7,172 nucleotides of DNA from CAYSUS01 sp964434165 (lineage in GTDB: Bacteria > Planctomycetota > Planctomycetia > Pirellulales > Thermoguttaceae). Each line of letters opens with the position of its first letter. Positions within the stretch are counted from its first letter, which is position 1. The position numbers and the translations under genes were made by a program. The stretch covers positions 1 through 7,172 of the forward strand of contig CAYSUS010000200.1 in assembly GCA_964434165.1 (NCBI GenBank). Reading direction: 5' to 3'. Shown one piece after another: positions 1 through 6,071 of this stretch. The notes below the pieces were generated by a model, which was not told the DNA's origin, searched no databases, and saw only the letters and a program-made list of their open reading frames with translations.

Positions 1-42
1 CGCGCAGCCCTCGATAAAGCACCAACAGCCTGAAACACTACA

Positions 43-309
43 CTAGCGAGGCTTCACCCGCACCGGATGGAGATCGGGCGGGGGATCGGACTCCATGTCG
101 TCGCGGTCCGAGGGGTGCCAGATCGGCAGACCCGCCTGGACGCGGGCCGCCATCACCTCAAGCTTGGCCTTGGTGCCGGGCATCGCGTCGGTGGCGTCAT
201 AGTTCCCGCATTCCACCTCCGGGGGTTCGAAGTCCCAGAACCCCAACTTGATGGCCTCCAGAATGGAGCTCGGCACCTCGTCGCTCCTTGCGTTCACGAG
301 ATACAACAC
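43..309 (-). CDS. Small uncharacterised protein, 88 aa
   Basis: I cannot assign a function. The protein starts M-L-Y-L-V-N-A-R-S-D-E, and its first 70 or so residues look like a compact soluble domain: a helical stretch S-S-I-L-E-A-I-K-L-G-F, then W-D-F-E-P-P-E-V, then a helix around A-K-L-E-V-M-A-A-R-V and G-L-P-I-W-H-P-S-D-R. The last 18 residues are rich in Pro, Asp and Arg and probably disordered. There is no signal peptide, membrane segment or cysteine cluster (one Cys, at residue 34). The start codon is GTG (309-307), and no other start codon lies upstream before the in-frame stop at 399-397. A GGAGG (326-322) sits 12 bases before GTG, a long spacing that a small GC dyad (310-323) could shorten. 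The composed sequence, clean frame and dedicated promoter argue that it is real. I have an impression that similar small proteins recur in Planctomycetes, but this is not verified. Confidence 0.72.
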   Translation of the reverse strand: MLYLVNARSDEVPSSILEAIKLGFWDFEPPEVECGNYDATDAMPGTKAKLEVMAARVQAGLPIWHPSDRDDMESDPPPDLHPVRVKPR

Positions 310-368
310 GGCCGGAACCGGCCTCCCGCCCGGATGCGCACAGGAGCCTGCGAATCCCGACTTCCGGG
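310..368 (-). promoter_or_regulatory. Structured 5' leader of the small gene
   Basis: Two dyads lie between the predicted promoter and the GTG start. The outer one has 6-base arms (cccgga at 329-334, tccggg at 363-368). The inner one is ggccgg/ccggcc at 310-323 with only two central bases. The ribosome-binding GGAGG (322-326 on the minus strand) overlaps the inner dyad by two bases. Folding could therefore change SD access or SD-to-start distance. In DNA of this GC content 6-base arms are common by chance, so a regulatory role is only a suggestion. Confidence 0.25.
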
Positions 369-393
369 CTGTTCGACAACACCTAGAATCGAT

Positions 394-421
394 AGTTTAG
401 GGGTTTGAGCGCGATTGTCAA
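394..421 (-). promoter_or_regulatory. Sigma70-type promoter for the 88-aa gene
   Basis: Read on the minus strand, a perfect TTGACA (-35, positions 421-416) is followed after 16 bases by TAAACT (-10, positions 399-394, four of six consensus bases). It lies 14 bases beyond the mfnB stop codon and predicts a transcript starting near 387, giving a leader of about 78 bases before the GTG at 309. The local AT-rich island (about 380-435) stands out from the GC-rich surroundings. This suggests the small gene is transcribed separately from mfnB even though both face the same way. Confidence 0.5.
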
Positions 422-435
422 GCAATTCTGCAAGT

Positions 436-1134
436 TCAGTGAGAATTGTGTTCATCGAGCAGCGATCGCAGGCCGCGAACCTGTCCGGCATCGACGCTCC
501 CGAGGCGGCCGCCCACGCATGCGGCCCCGCGCACGGCCACCACGTCCGCGCCCGCATGGCACGCGACGGGGATGGTCCCGGACGACAGAGACCCGGCCAC
601 CGCGACCATCAGCCCTTCGAGCTTCGCCCGTCGCACGAGAACCGATAGCGCACGGGGGTCGAGCCAGCGGAACAGATCGCCTTCGGTCTTGTCGAACGTG
701 TCCACGAGCAGCGCCCGGGCGCACGTGGAATCGGTCCGCTCCAGCACTTCCCCGGGACTGGGAGCGCCGGCCGATCGCCAGTCGGCATACGCCACCGCCA
801 CGCGCTGGCACGAGGCGGGGAGGCCTGCCAGCGCGGCCGCCCAACGCTGCGGCCAGTCGAGGTGCGTCCCGCATCGTGCAAGCCCGAGCTTGACCATTGC
901 CAACCCAGCCGGCAGCTCATGTCCCGCGGTCTGGCTGGTTTCGATCAGCTCGCCCAGGGCGGCGGTGACCTGGCGGCGCCCCGCCACGGCGCGGAGCACC
1001 TGTTCAACGGCACTTGCCTCAGGGCGCCCCAGCGGGCCCCGGTTCGGCTCCTTGACGTCGACGATATCGGCGCCGCCCTGGATGGCGGAGATCGCTTCGG
1101 TTGCGTCACGCACGCTCACCAGAAGCCGAACCAT
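436..1134 (-). CDS. mfnB: (5-formylfuran-3-yl)methyl phosphate synthase (MfnB family)
   Basis: MfnB condenses two glyceraldehyde-3-phosphate molecules into 4-(hydroxymethyl)-2-furancarboxaldehyde phosphate, the furan ring of methanofuran-type C1 carriers; in bacteria this goes with tetrahydromethanopterin-linked formaldehyde oxidation. The 232 residues match the family's usual length (about 235). It is a TIM-barrel type enzyme. Strand 1 reads L-L-V-S-V-R-D, followed by G-G-A-D-I-V-D-V-K-E-P with D26 and K28, the positions of the archaeal Schiff-base lysine region. K82 lies in M-V-K-L-G-L-A, and D145/K149 in L-L-V-D-T-F-D-K-T. The C-terminal strands are V-A-V-A-G-S-L and A-D-V-V-A-V-R-G-A-A-C, a typical phosphate-binding end. 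The frame is open 32 codons further upstream, but ATG at 1134-1132 is chosen because family homology begins there (M-V-R-L-L-V-S-V). No clear SD precedes it. No other methanofuran or C1 gene is visible in the window, consistent with scattered C1 genes. Confidence 0.93.
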   Translation of the reverse strand: MVRLLVSVRDATEAISAIQGGADIVDVKEPNRGPLGRPEASAVEQVLRAVAGRRQVTAALGELIETSQTAGHELPAGLAMVKLGLARCGTHLDWPQRWAAALAGLPASCQRVAVAYADWRSAGAPSPGEVLERTDSTCARALLVDTFDKTEGDLFRWLDPRALSVLVRRAKLEGLMVAVAGSLSSGTIPVACHAGADVVAVRGAACVGGRLGSVDAGQVRGLRSLLDEHNSH

Positions 1135-1305
1135 CCAGGAGGGCCCCCCCGTCCACTGCCGATTCGCAAGGAAAGCACGAAACAGCCGCACGGGCGACCG
1201 ATCGCGGCCTTGACCAGGAGGCGAGGTCAACGGGGTCGGATAGACGACTCCGGCCGGGGACTATCGCTTCCCCCGCAGGTGCGGTGCAGCAACGCCTCGA
1301 GGAAT

Positions 1306-1334
1306 AACCTAACCTTTCCTGAAGCGATTCCCAA
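1306..1334 (-). promoter_or_regulatory. Weak promoter candidate for mfnB
   Basis: On the minus strand TTGGGA (1334-1329) and TAGGTT (1311-1306) are spaced by 17 bases. Matches to consensus are 4/6 and 3/6, so this is weak. It is one of few AT-richer spots upstream of mfnB and would give a leader of about 165 bases. Its -35 touches the dyad at 1333-1356. Confidence 0.2.
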
Positions 1335-1356
1335 GGGCATGCGCGCATTTGCCCTT
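1333..1356. repeat. Dyad in the divergent mfnB/antiporter intergenic region
   Basis: Perfect 7-base inverted arms, aagggca (1333-1339) and tgccctt (1350-1356), flank a 10-base centre; the overlapping atgcgcgcat (1339-1348) is itself a perfect palindrome. This sits in the 346-base stretch (1135-1480) that separates the divergently transcribed mfnB and antiporter genes. It has no T-tract, so it is more likely an operator-type site than a terminator. The same stretch otherwise holds a second dyad (1403-1426), weak promoter-like hexamers, and nothing that looks coding apart from the in-frame N-terminal extensions of the two genes. Confidence 0.35.
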
Positions 1357-1402
1357 GATTTCCGCTTCGCGATGCGATTCTTTTATTCGGTTTGCACATA
1401 CC

Positions 1403-1426
1403 GGATCGCGACACGCGACACGATCC
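1403..1426 (+). repeat. Dyad with internal tandem 7-mer upstream of the antiporter gene
   Basis: Inverted arms ggatcg (1403-1408) and cgatcc (1421-1426) enclose a tandem duplication of cgcgaca (1407-1413 and 1414-1420). It lies 54 bases before the chosen start at 1481. It could be an operator or a leader hairpin. A chance occurrence cannot be excluded in GC-rich DNA. Confidence 0.3.
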
Positions 1427-1462
1427 ACGGGCCCGACGGCCGGGCGCAAGACCACCATGTTC

Positions 1463-1469
1463 GGAAAGG
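1463..1469 (+). promoter_or_regulatory. Ribosome binding site deciding the antiporter start
   Basis: The purine run ggaaagg ends 11 bases before ATG at 1481. The alternative upstream ATG codons at 1349 and 1457 have no comparable purine run, which favours the 1481 start. Confidence 0.45.
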
Positions 1470-1480
1470 CTCAGGCCTCC

Positions 1481-3109
1481 ATGTCTCACGATCACGGCAC
1501 CCCGGGCTCGAACAAATCTCCGCTGATGGGCATCGGCATCGTCATCGCGGTTTACATCGCGTTGCTCGCCCTAGGATGGCCCCAGTACGGCACACAGATC
1601 GCCACGGCCGATCACGGGCACGGCGCGCATGAAGCTTCGGAAGGTCATGGGGAGGCGCACGACGACCACGCGGCGGCGCACGACGGCCACGGCCGGCCGG
1701 CGATCGTTCATCCTCCCTACCCGATGGTCGTTCCGTTCGCCTTGCTGCTGGGGGCGATCGCCGTGCTGCCGCTGCTGCCGTTGACCGAGCACTGGTGGGA
1801 GAGCAATCTTCACCGATTCTACGTGGCGGCGGCGCTAGGCGCGGTGACGTTGATCTACTTCCTCTTCGCCCACCCGCACACGGTCGTCGCGCATTGGCCG
1901 GGGCACGGCTACGTGGAGCCGTCGTCCGGCGCGGTCAACGTGGCCGGCACGCTCGCCGTGCTGGCCAACGCGATCCTGGCCGAATACGTCCCGTTCATCA
2001 TCCTTCTTTTCAGCCTGTACACGATCAGCGGGGGCATCCGCATCGAAGGCGACCTGCGGGCCCACCCCTTGACGAACGCGGGATTCATCGCCATCGGGGG
2101 ACTGCTGGCCAGCTTCATCGGCACGACCGGGGCGGCCATGCTGCTCATTCGGCCTCTTCTGGAGACCAACAGCGAGCGCAAGCACGTGGTCCACACGGTG
2201 GTGTTCTTCATCTTCGTGGTCTGCAACTGCGGGGGCTGCCTGCTGCCGATCGGCGACCCCCCGCTGTTCATGGGATACCTGTTCGGCGTCCCCTTCCTGT
2301 GGACGTTCAGTCTCTGGCCCGCGTGGCTGTTCGTGAACTGCGTGCTGCTGGTGATCTACGTGGCGTGGGACCACTTCGTGGCCTACCCCAAGGAAGCGCC
2401 CCGGGACGTGGCGCTCGACGAGACCCGCGTCCGCGGGCTGAAAATCTCCGGACTGTGGCCCAACCTGCCCCTGCTGGCGGGCGTGGTGCTGTGCGTGGGG
2501 CTGCTCGATCCGACCAAGGCCCTGCCCGGCACCGAGTACCATCCGCCGCTGTTCCTCCGCGAGATCCTCCAGGTGGCCCTGGTGGGTCTGTCGCTGCTGC
2601 TGGGGAGCGACCTGGTACGCCGCCGCAACAACTTCAACTACCACGCCATCCTCGAAGTGGCCGCGCTGTTCTTCGGCATCTTCATCTGCATGCAGCCGGC
2701 GATTCAGATCCTCAACGTCCGCGGCCCGGCGCTCGGGCTGGAGCAGCCGTGGCAGTTCTTCTGGGCCACGGGCGGCCTCTCCGCGGTGCTCGACAACGCC
2801 CCGACCTACGTGGTCTTCTTCGAGACGGCCAGCTCGCTGTCGCACGAGCCCGGGGAGGGGATCATGAGCCTCACCGGCGGCAAGTTCATTCGCGAGGACC
2901 TTCTGGTGGCGATCAGCCTCGGCGCCGTGTTCCTTGGGGCGATGACCTACATCGGCAACGGACCGAACTTCATGGTCAAGGCCATCGCCGAGAAGTCGGG
3001 GGTGAAGATGCCGAGCTTCTTCGGTTACATGGTCTATAGCTGCGCGATCCTGCTGCCCACGTTCCTGCTGGTGAACTACGTTCTGCGTCTGCTGGGAGTC
3101 ATTTCCTGA
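1481..3109 (+). CDS. NhaD-like sodium:proton antiporter (ArsB/NhaD/ion-transporter superfamily)
   Basis: This inner-membrane secondary transporter of 542 residues has 12 or so predicted hydrophobic segments and very probably exchanges Na+ for H+. Family signatures appear in order: G-T-T-G-A-A-M-L-L-I-R-P (from residue 214), N-C-G-G followed by L-P-I-G-D-P-P-L-F (249-263), L-D-N-A-P-T-Y-V-V-F-F (437-447) and G-N-G-P-N-F-M-V-K-A-I-A-E (492-504). These paired half-repeat motifs, each with Asn/Asp/Gly/Pro in membrane-buried positions, are typical of the NhaD branch. Residues 16-36 form the first helix. Residues 44-70 then carry eight histidines among acidic residues, and the next helix begins near 82. 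Start: ATG at 1481 is preferred over 1349 and 1457 because it has the only reasonable ribosome site and avoids an uncharacteristic Ser/Arg-rich extension. A different antiporter gene follows 171 bases downstream on the same strand. Substrate is inferred from the family; other superfamily members move citrate, silicate or arsenite. Confidence 0.92.
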   Translation: MSHDHGTPGSNKSPLMGIGIVIAVYIALLALGWPQYGTQIATADHGHGAHEASEGHGEAHDDHAAAHDGHGRPAIVHPPYPMVVPFALLLGAIAVLPLLPLTEHWWESNLHRFYVAAALGAVTLIYFLFAHPHTVVAHWPGHGYVEPSSGAVNVAGTLAVLANAILAEYVPFIILLFSLYTISGGIRIEGDLRAHPLTNAGFIAIGGLLASFIGTTGAAMLLIRPLLETNSERKHVVHTVVFFIFVVCNCGGCLLPIGDPPLFMGYLFGVPFLWTFSLWPAWLFVNCVLLVIYVAWDHFVAYPKEAPRDVALDETRVRGLKISGLWPNLPLLAGVVLCVGLLDPTKALPGTEYHPPLFLREILQVALVGLSLLLGSDLVRRRNNFNYHAILEVAALFFGIFICMQPAIQILNVRGPALGLEQPWQFFWATGGLSAVLDNAPTYVVFFETASSLSHEPGEGIMSLTGGKFIREDLLVAISLGAVFLGAMTYIGNGPNFMVKAIAEKSGVKMPSFFGYMVYSCAILLPTFLLVNYVLRLLGVIS

Positions 3110-3206
3110 GCTTTCGCGGGATCGACGCGGAGGGGCGCGCGCCGACCGTGGCGCCTGCCTTGGTCGTGCCGGGACACGGGCCGAAGCATTCCCCCGTTCG
3201 GGCTGG

Positions 3207-3235
3207 TGGATCGCAAGCCGGCTTGGGGCTAGAAT
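3207..3235 (+). promoter_or_regulatory. Possible promoter of the second antiporter gene
   Basis: TAGAAT (3230-3235, five of six -10 consensus bases) has a poor -35 partner, tggatc (3207-3212), at 17 bases. It would start transcription near 3242, about 40 bases before the ATG. The 171-base gap to the first antiporter contains no convincing intrinsic terminator, so readthrough and an internal promoter are both possible. Confidence 0.35.
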
Positions 3236-3280
3236 TCGCCAGCTATCCGCTGACGATTCTCTTCTCCCGGAGCGCAACCG

Positions 3281-4582
3281 ATGCAGAAGGTGGCGGTCTT
3301 CTCCGTGCTGCTGGTGGTGGGGATGGTCGGGTCCCAGGCCCTGCCCGGCATGCTTGGCGAAGCCTACGCCTCGGTGGCCACGGGGGTCGGTCTGCTTACT
3401 TTCGTGGCCCTGGCCTTCATCATGATCCACGTGGGCTACGAATTCGAGATCGACAAGTCGAAGATCGGGCAGTACGGCTGGGACTACCTTGTTGCCATGA
3501 CCGCGGCGGCGTTTCCCTGGATCATGGTGTGTCTGTACTTCGTCTTCGTCATGCTGCCGCAGGAGTACTGGGTCTCCGTCGAGGCGTGGAAGGAATGCCT
3601 GCTGGCCAGCCGGTTCGCGGCGCCGACCTCGGCGGGCGTCCTGTTCTCGATGCTTGCGGCGGCGGGACTCAGCGCGACCTGGCTGTTCCGCAAGGCCCGC
3701 ATCCTGGCCATCTTCGACGATCTGGACACGGTGCTGCTGATGATCCCGCTGAAGATGCTGATGGTCGGCCCGGCCTGGCAGCTCGGCGTGGTGGTCCTCG
3801 TGATGTTCGGACTCCTGTGGCTGGGATGGCAGTATCTGCACCGCTGGCCGCTGCCGATCACCTGGCCGTGGGTGCTCGGTTACGCGGCGGTCATCGTGGC
3901 CGGTTGCGAGGCCCTTCATCTGTCGAGCAAGGCGATCAACCAGGACGTGCCGATCCACATCGAGGTTCTTCTGCCTGCCTTCGTGCTCGGCTGCATGCTC
4001 AAGCGTCCGGAGGGAAGCGATCCTCACAGCGACGACGCGCGGGAGGGCCACCAGGAGGGCCCCGAAAGCCCGGAAGAGCAGCGCGCGGCAACGATCGTCT
4101 CCGCCGTGTTCATGGTGCTGGTCGGATTGAGCATGCCGCCGGTGTTCGGCGACGCATCGGGTACCCCCGCCAGGGAGGTCTCGGCCGGGGCCGCCCAGGT
4201 GCCGACGGCCGCGGAGGAAGAGCCCGACGACATGACGGTGACCGCCAGTCAGCCCACGCCCGGCTGGGGCATGTTGGCCCTGCACGTGGTTGTGCTCACA
4301 CTCCTGGCGAACCTGGGCAAGATGTACCCGGCGCTTTGCTATCGCAAGGAGGCCCACTGGAAGACCCGTCTTGCCGTGGCCATCGGGCTATGGCCGCGCG
4401 GCGAGGTGGGAGCCGGCGTGCTGATCCTCAGCCTCAGTTACGGGATCGGGGGGCCGATCGTCACGGCGGCCATGCTCTGCCTGGCGCTGAACCTGATCCT
4501 CACCGGGGTCTTCATCCTCATCGTCAAGCGGTTGGCGGCTGCCGGGGAGAGGGAGTGGCGCGTGGCGGGAGCCTCGTCATAA
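3281..4582 (+). CDS. Cation:proton antiporter (CPA/Kef-type Na+/H+ exchanger fold)
   Basis: A polytopic membrane protein of 433 residues with the monovalent cation:proton antiporter pattern. H-V-G-Y-E-F-E-I-D-K (about 50-59) matches the segment after helix 2. A-A-P-T-S-A-G-V-L (113-121) matches the broken helix of the exchange site. A-I-F-D-D-L-D (143-149) corresponds to the position of the ion-binding acidic pair. L-W-P-R-G-E-V-G-A-G-V (370-380) is the conserved R-G-E helix near the C terminus. There is no cytosolic TrkA-N/RCK domain. Two hydrophilic linkers are unusual: residues 241-268 (nine acidic residues, two His) and 287-327 (Ala/Pro-rich with E-E-E-P-D-D at 312-317), on either side of the helix at 270-284. 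ATG at 3281 has ggag (3269-3272) eight bases upstream. The NhaD-like gene precedes it on the same strand, so the two may act together in Na+ and pH balance. Na+ versus K+ as substrate cannot be decided from sequence alone. Confidence 0.88.
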   Translation: MQKVAVFSVLLVVGMVGSQALPGMLGEAYASVATGVGLLTFVALAFIMIHVGYEFEIDKSKIGQYGWDYLVAMTAAAFPWIMVCLYFVFVMLPQEYWVSVEAWKECLLASRFAAPTSAGVLFSMLAAAGLSATWLFRKARILAIFDDLDTVLLMIPLKMLMVGPAWQLGVVVLVMFGLLWLGWQYLHRWPLPITWPWVLGYAAVIVAGCEALHLSSKAINQDVPIHIEVLLPAFVLGCMLKRPEGSDPHSDDAREGHQEGPESPEEQRAATIVSAVFMVLVGLSMPPVFGDASGTPAREVSAGAAQVPTAAEEEPDDMTVTASQPTPGWGMLALHVVVLTLLANLGKMYPALCYRKEAHWKTRLAVAIGLWPRGEVGAGVLILSLSYGIGGPIVTAAMLCLALNLILTGVFILIVKRLAAAGEREWRVAGASS

Positions 4583-4663
4583 GCCCTCTGCGGGTCGCGG
4601 CGGATCCTCTCCTCGAGCGGGCCCGGCCTCCCGCCGGTCGGCCTCGCCGGGTGGCTTGCCGAT

Positions 4664-4675
4664 CCTCGATCGAGG
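4664..4675. repeat. Perfect 12-base palindrome cctcgatcgagg
   Basis: This lies 82 bases after the antiporter stop and about 190 before the RNase D start. The 280-base gap (4583-4862) otherwise contains GC-rich imperfect repeats (ggcctc...gccgg twice near 4625-4650), a hairpin at 4717-4734 and a possible -10. No open frame with protein-like composition is seen there. The palindrome could be a protein-binding site or the core of a stem; there is no T-tract. Confidence 0.3.
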
Positions 4676-4716
4676 CCTGGACTTCGCGGCTCGGGGCCTT
4701 GTGGGGAACCTAGCGG

Positions 4717-4739
4717 AGCCGCCGGCCCGCGGCTATCAT
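4717..4739 (+). promoter_or_regulatory. Hairpin and -10-like element upstream of rnd
   Basis: Inverted arms agccgc (4717-4722) and gcggct (4729-4734) form a short stem. TATCAT (4734-4739, five of six -10 bases) begins on its last base. No credible -35 is present at 16-18 bases. If it is a promoter, the rnd leader would be about 115 bases. If only the hairpin matters, it could end the antiporter transcript, although no T-run follows. Confidence 0.25.
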
Positions 4740-4862
4740 GGGAGAATCCACCGCGGCAGACCCGGCTGACGGCACGTTCGTGCGTTTCCGCCCTGCTGCC
4801 CCTTCGGGCTGGCGGGCTGCCGCCGACCTCTCGAGTCGATCCTGCAACGGAGCGCTCTCCGA

Positions 4863-6059
4863 GTGTCGCACGAGACCATTGCATCCGACGAGCAGCTTCG
4901 GCGGTTCTGCGACGATCTTGCCGACTGCAAGACGATCGCCTTCGACACCGAGTTCGTCGCGGAGAACACCTACCGCCCGCTGTTGTGCCTGGTGCAGACC
5001 GAGGCGGGCGGGCGCCTGGCGCTGATCGACGCGATGGCCATCGAGGACATGACGCCGTTCTGGAGGGCTGTCGCGGCGCCGGGTCGGGAGACGATCGTGC
5101 ACGCGGGACGCGTGGAAGCCGAGTTCTGCCTGCACGCGGTGGGCCACATGCCCTCGGGGCTGGTGGACGTGCAGATCGCGGCCGGGCTGGCGGGCATTGA
5201 GTACCCGGCCGGCTTCGGGACGCTGTTGTACAAGCTGCTTGGACTGTCGCCCGGCAAGGAGGAAACCCGAACCGACTGGCGCCGGCGCCCCCTCTCCAAC
5301 CGCCAGATCAAGTACGCCCTGGACGACGTCCGCTATTTGCCTGAAGTCTGGGACGCGCTGAAGACCAGGATCCGCGATCTGGGCCGCGGCCCGTGGCTGG
5401 AAGAGGAGATGGCAACCTGGAACGACGAGGTCCGCAGGTCGTTCTCCCGCGAGCGGTGGCGCAGGGTGTCGGGCAATTCGGGGCTTTCGCGGCGCGGGTT
5501 GGCCGTGCTCCGCGAGCTCTGGCGGTGGCGCGAGGCCGAGGCCGAGCGTCGCAACTGCCCGGTGCGGCGCGTGCTCCGCGACGACCTGCTGGTCGAGCTT
5601 GCCCGCCGCCAGACCGCGAGCGTCAAGCGAATCCGCGCCGTGCGCGGGCTCGATCGGGGCGACCTCCAGAAGCATCTTCCCCATCTGGGCGCCGCTATTC
5701 AGAAGGCGCTGGACCTCGACGAGGACGACCTGCCACTCACCCTGCGCCACAGCCGGCTCCCGCAGTTGGCCTTGTTGGGTCAGTTCCTCTATTCGGCGCT
5801 GGGGACGGTCTGCCGGCAGGCGGAGCTTTCCCCCGGCATCGTGGGCACGCCGACCGACGTGCGCGAGCTAATCGCCCATCGTATCGGCCTGTGGGATCAG
5901 GGCGAGCCCCCGCCGTTGGCGCGCGGCTGGAGGGCAGAGTTCATCGGCCCCCTTTTCGACGACCTCCTCGCGGGCAAGGCCTCGCTGCGCATCGCCGATC
6001 CCTTGGCCGAGCATCCGCTGGTCGTCGAGCGCGACGAGAGGGCTTGCGGATCGGAGTAA
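4863..6059 (+). CDS. rnd: Ribonuclease D (DEDDy 3'-5' exoribonuclease with HRDC domain)
   Basis: RNase D trims 3' ends of tRNA precursors and other stable RNAs in the cytoplasm. The exonuclease domain covers about residues 1-190. Motif I is A-F-D-T-E-F with D28 and E30. Motif III is Y-A-L-D-D-V-R-Y-L with Y151 and D155. These numbers are identical to those of the E. coli enzyme. Motif II, H-A-G-R-V-E-A-E-F (80-88), has E85 where E. coli has D85, so one metal ligand is Glu rather than Asp. An HRDC domain follows at about 200-268 (S-R-R-G-L-A-V-L-R-E-L-W-R-W-R-E and R-R-V-L-R-D-D-L-L). A C-terminal region of about 120 residues with L-G-Q-F-L-Y-S-A-L resembles the second HRDC-like part. Length, 398 residues, is close to the usual 370-390. 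The start is GTG at 4863 with ggag (4849-4852) ten bases upstream. It stands alone: 280 bases after the antiporter and convergent with the lipoprotein gene. Confidence 0.94.
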   Translation: MSHETIASDEQLRRFCDDLADCKTIAFDTEFVAENTYRPLLCLVQTEAGGRLALIDAMAIEDMTPFWRAVAAPGRETIVHAGRVEAEFCLHAVGHMPSGLVDVQIAAGLAGIEYPAGFGTLLYKLLGLSPGKEETRTDWRRRPLSNRQIKYALDDVRYLPEVWDALKTRIRDLGRGPWLEEEMATWNDEVRRSFSRERWRRVSGNSGLSRRGLAVLRELWRWREAEAERRNCPVRRVLRDDLLVELARRQTASVKRIRAVRGLDRGDLQKHLPHLGAAIQKALDLDEDDLPLTLRHSRLPQLALLGQFLYSALGTVCRQAELSPGIVGTPTDVRELIAHRIGLWDQGEPPPLARGWRAEFIGPLFDDLLAGKASLRIADPLAEHPLVVERDERACGSE

Positions 6060-6071
6060 CTGAGCTGAGTC

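Noticed and set aside
1135..1230. N-terminal extension of mfnB by 32 codons
   Set aside because: The extension is Arg/Pro-rich, and family-like sequence begins exactly at the internal Met at 1134.
1349..1480. Earlier starts (1349, 1457) for the NhaD-like antiporter
   Set aside because: The extension is Ser/Arg/Thr-rich without hydrophobic character, and neither ATG has a ribosome site as good as the one before 1481.
1795..3039. A 414-codon plus-strand frame inside the NhaD-like gene
   Set aside because: Arg/Pro/Gly-rich shifted-frame product with no membrane segments or motifs; it is a GC-bias shadow.
1835..4357. An 840-codon open frame on the minus strand, antisense to both antiporter genes
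   Set aside because: Its translation is a His/Gln/Arg/Asp/Glu-rich string with no domain-like pattern, as expected opposite hydrophobic GC-rich genes. It also runs across an intergenic gap.
3148..4713. A 521-codon plus-strand frame overlapping the second antiporter
   Set aside because: It reads the antiporter in a shifted frame and gives Gly/Arg/Ala/Pro-rich low-complexity protein; the in-frame antiporter has clear family motifs.
4790..4811. Short stem gccc-cttc-gggc in the rnd leader as a riboswitch or terminator
   Set aside because: Only four base pairs, no T-run and no larger conserved architecture; expected by chance in GC-rich DNA.
4710..5750. Antisense open frame of 346 codons opposite rnd
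   Set aside because: The composition is that of a shadow frame, and rnd on the plus strand keeps four of the five catalytic residues.
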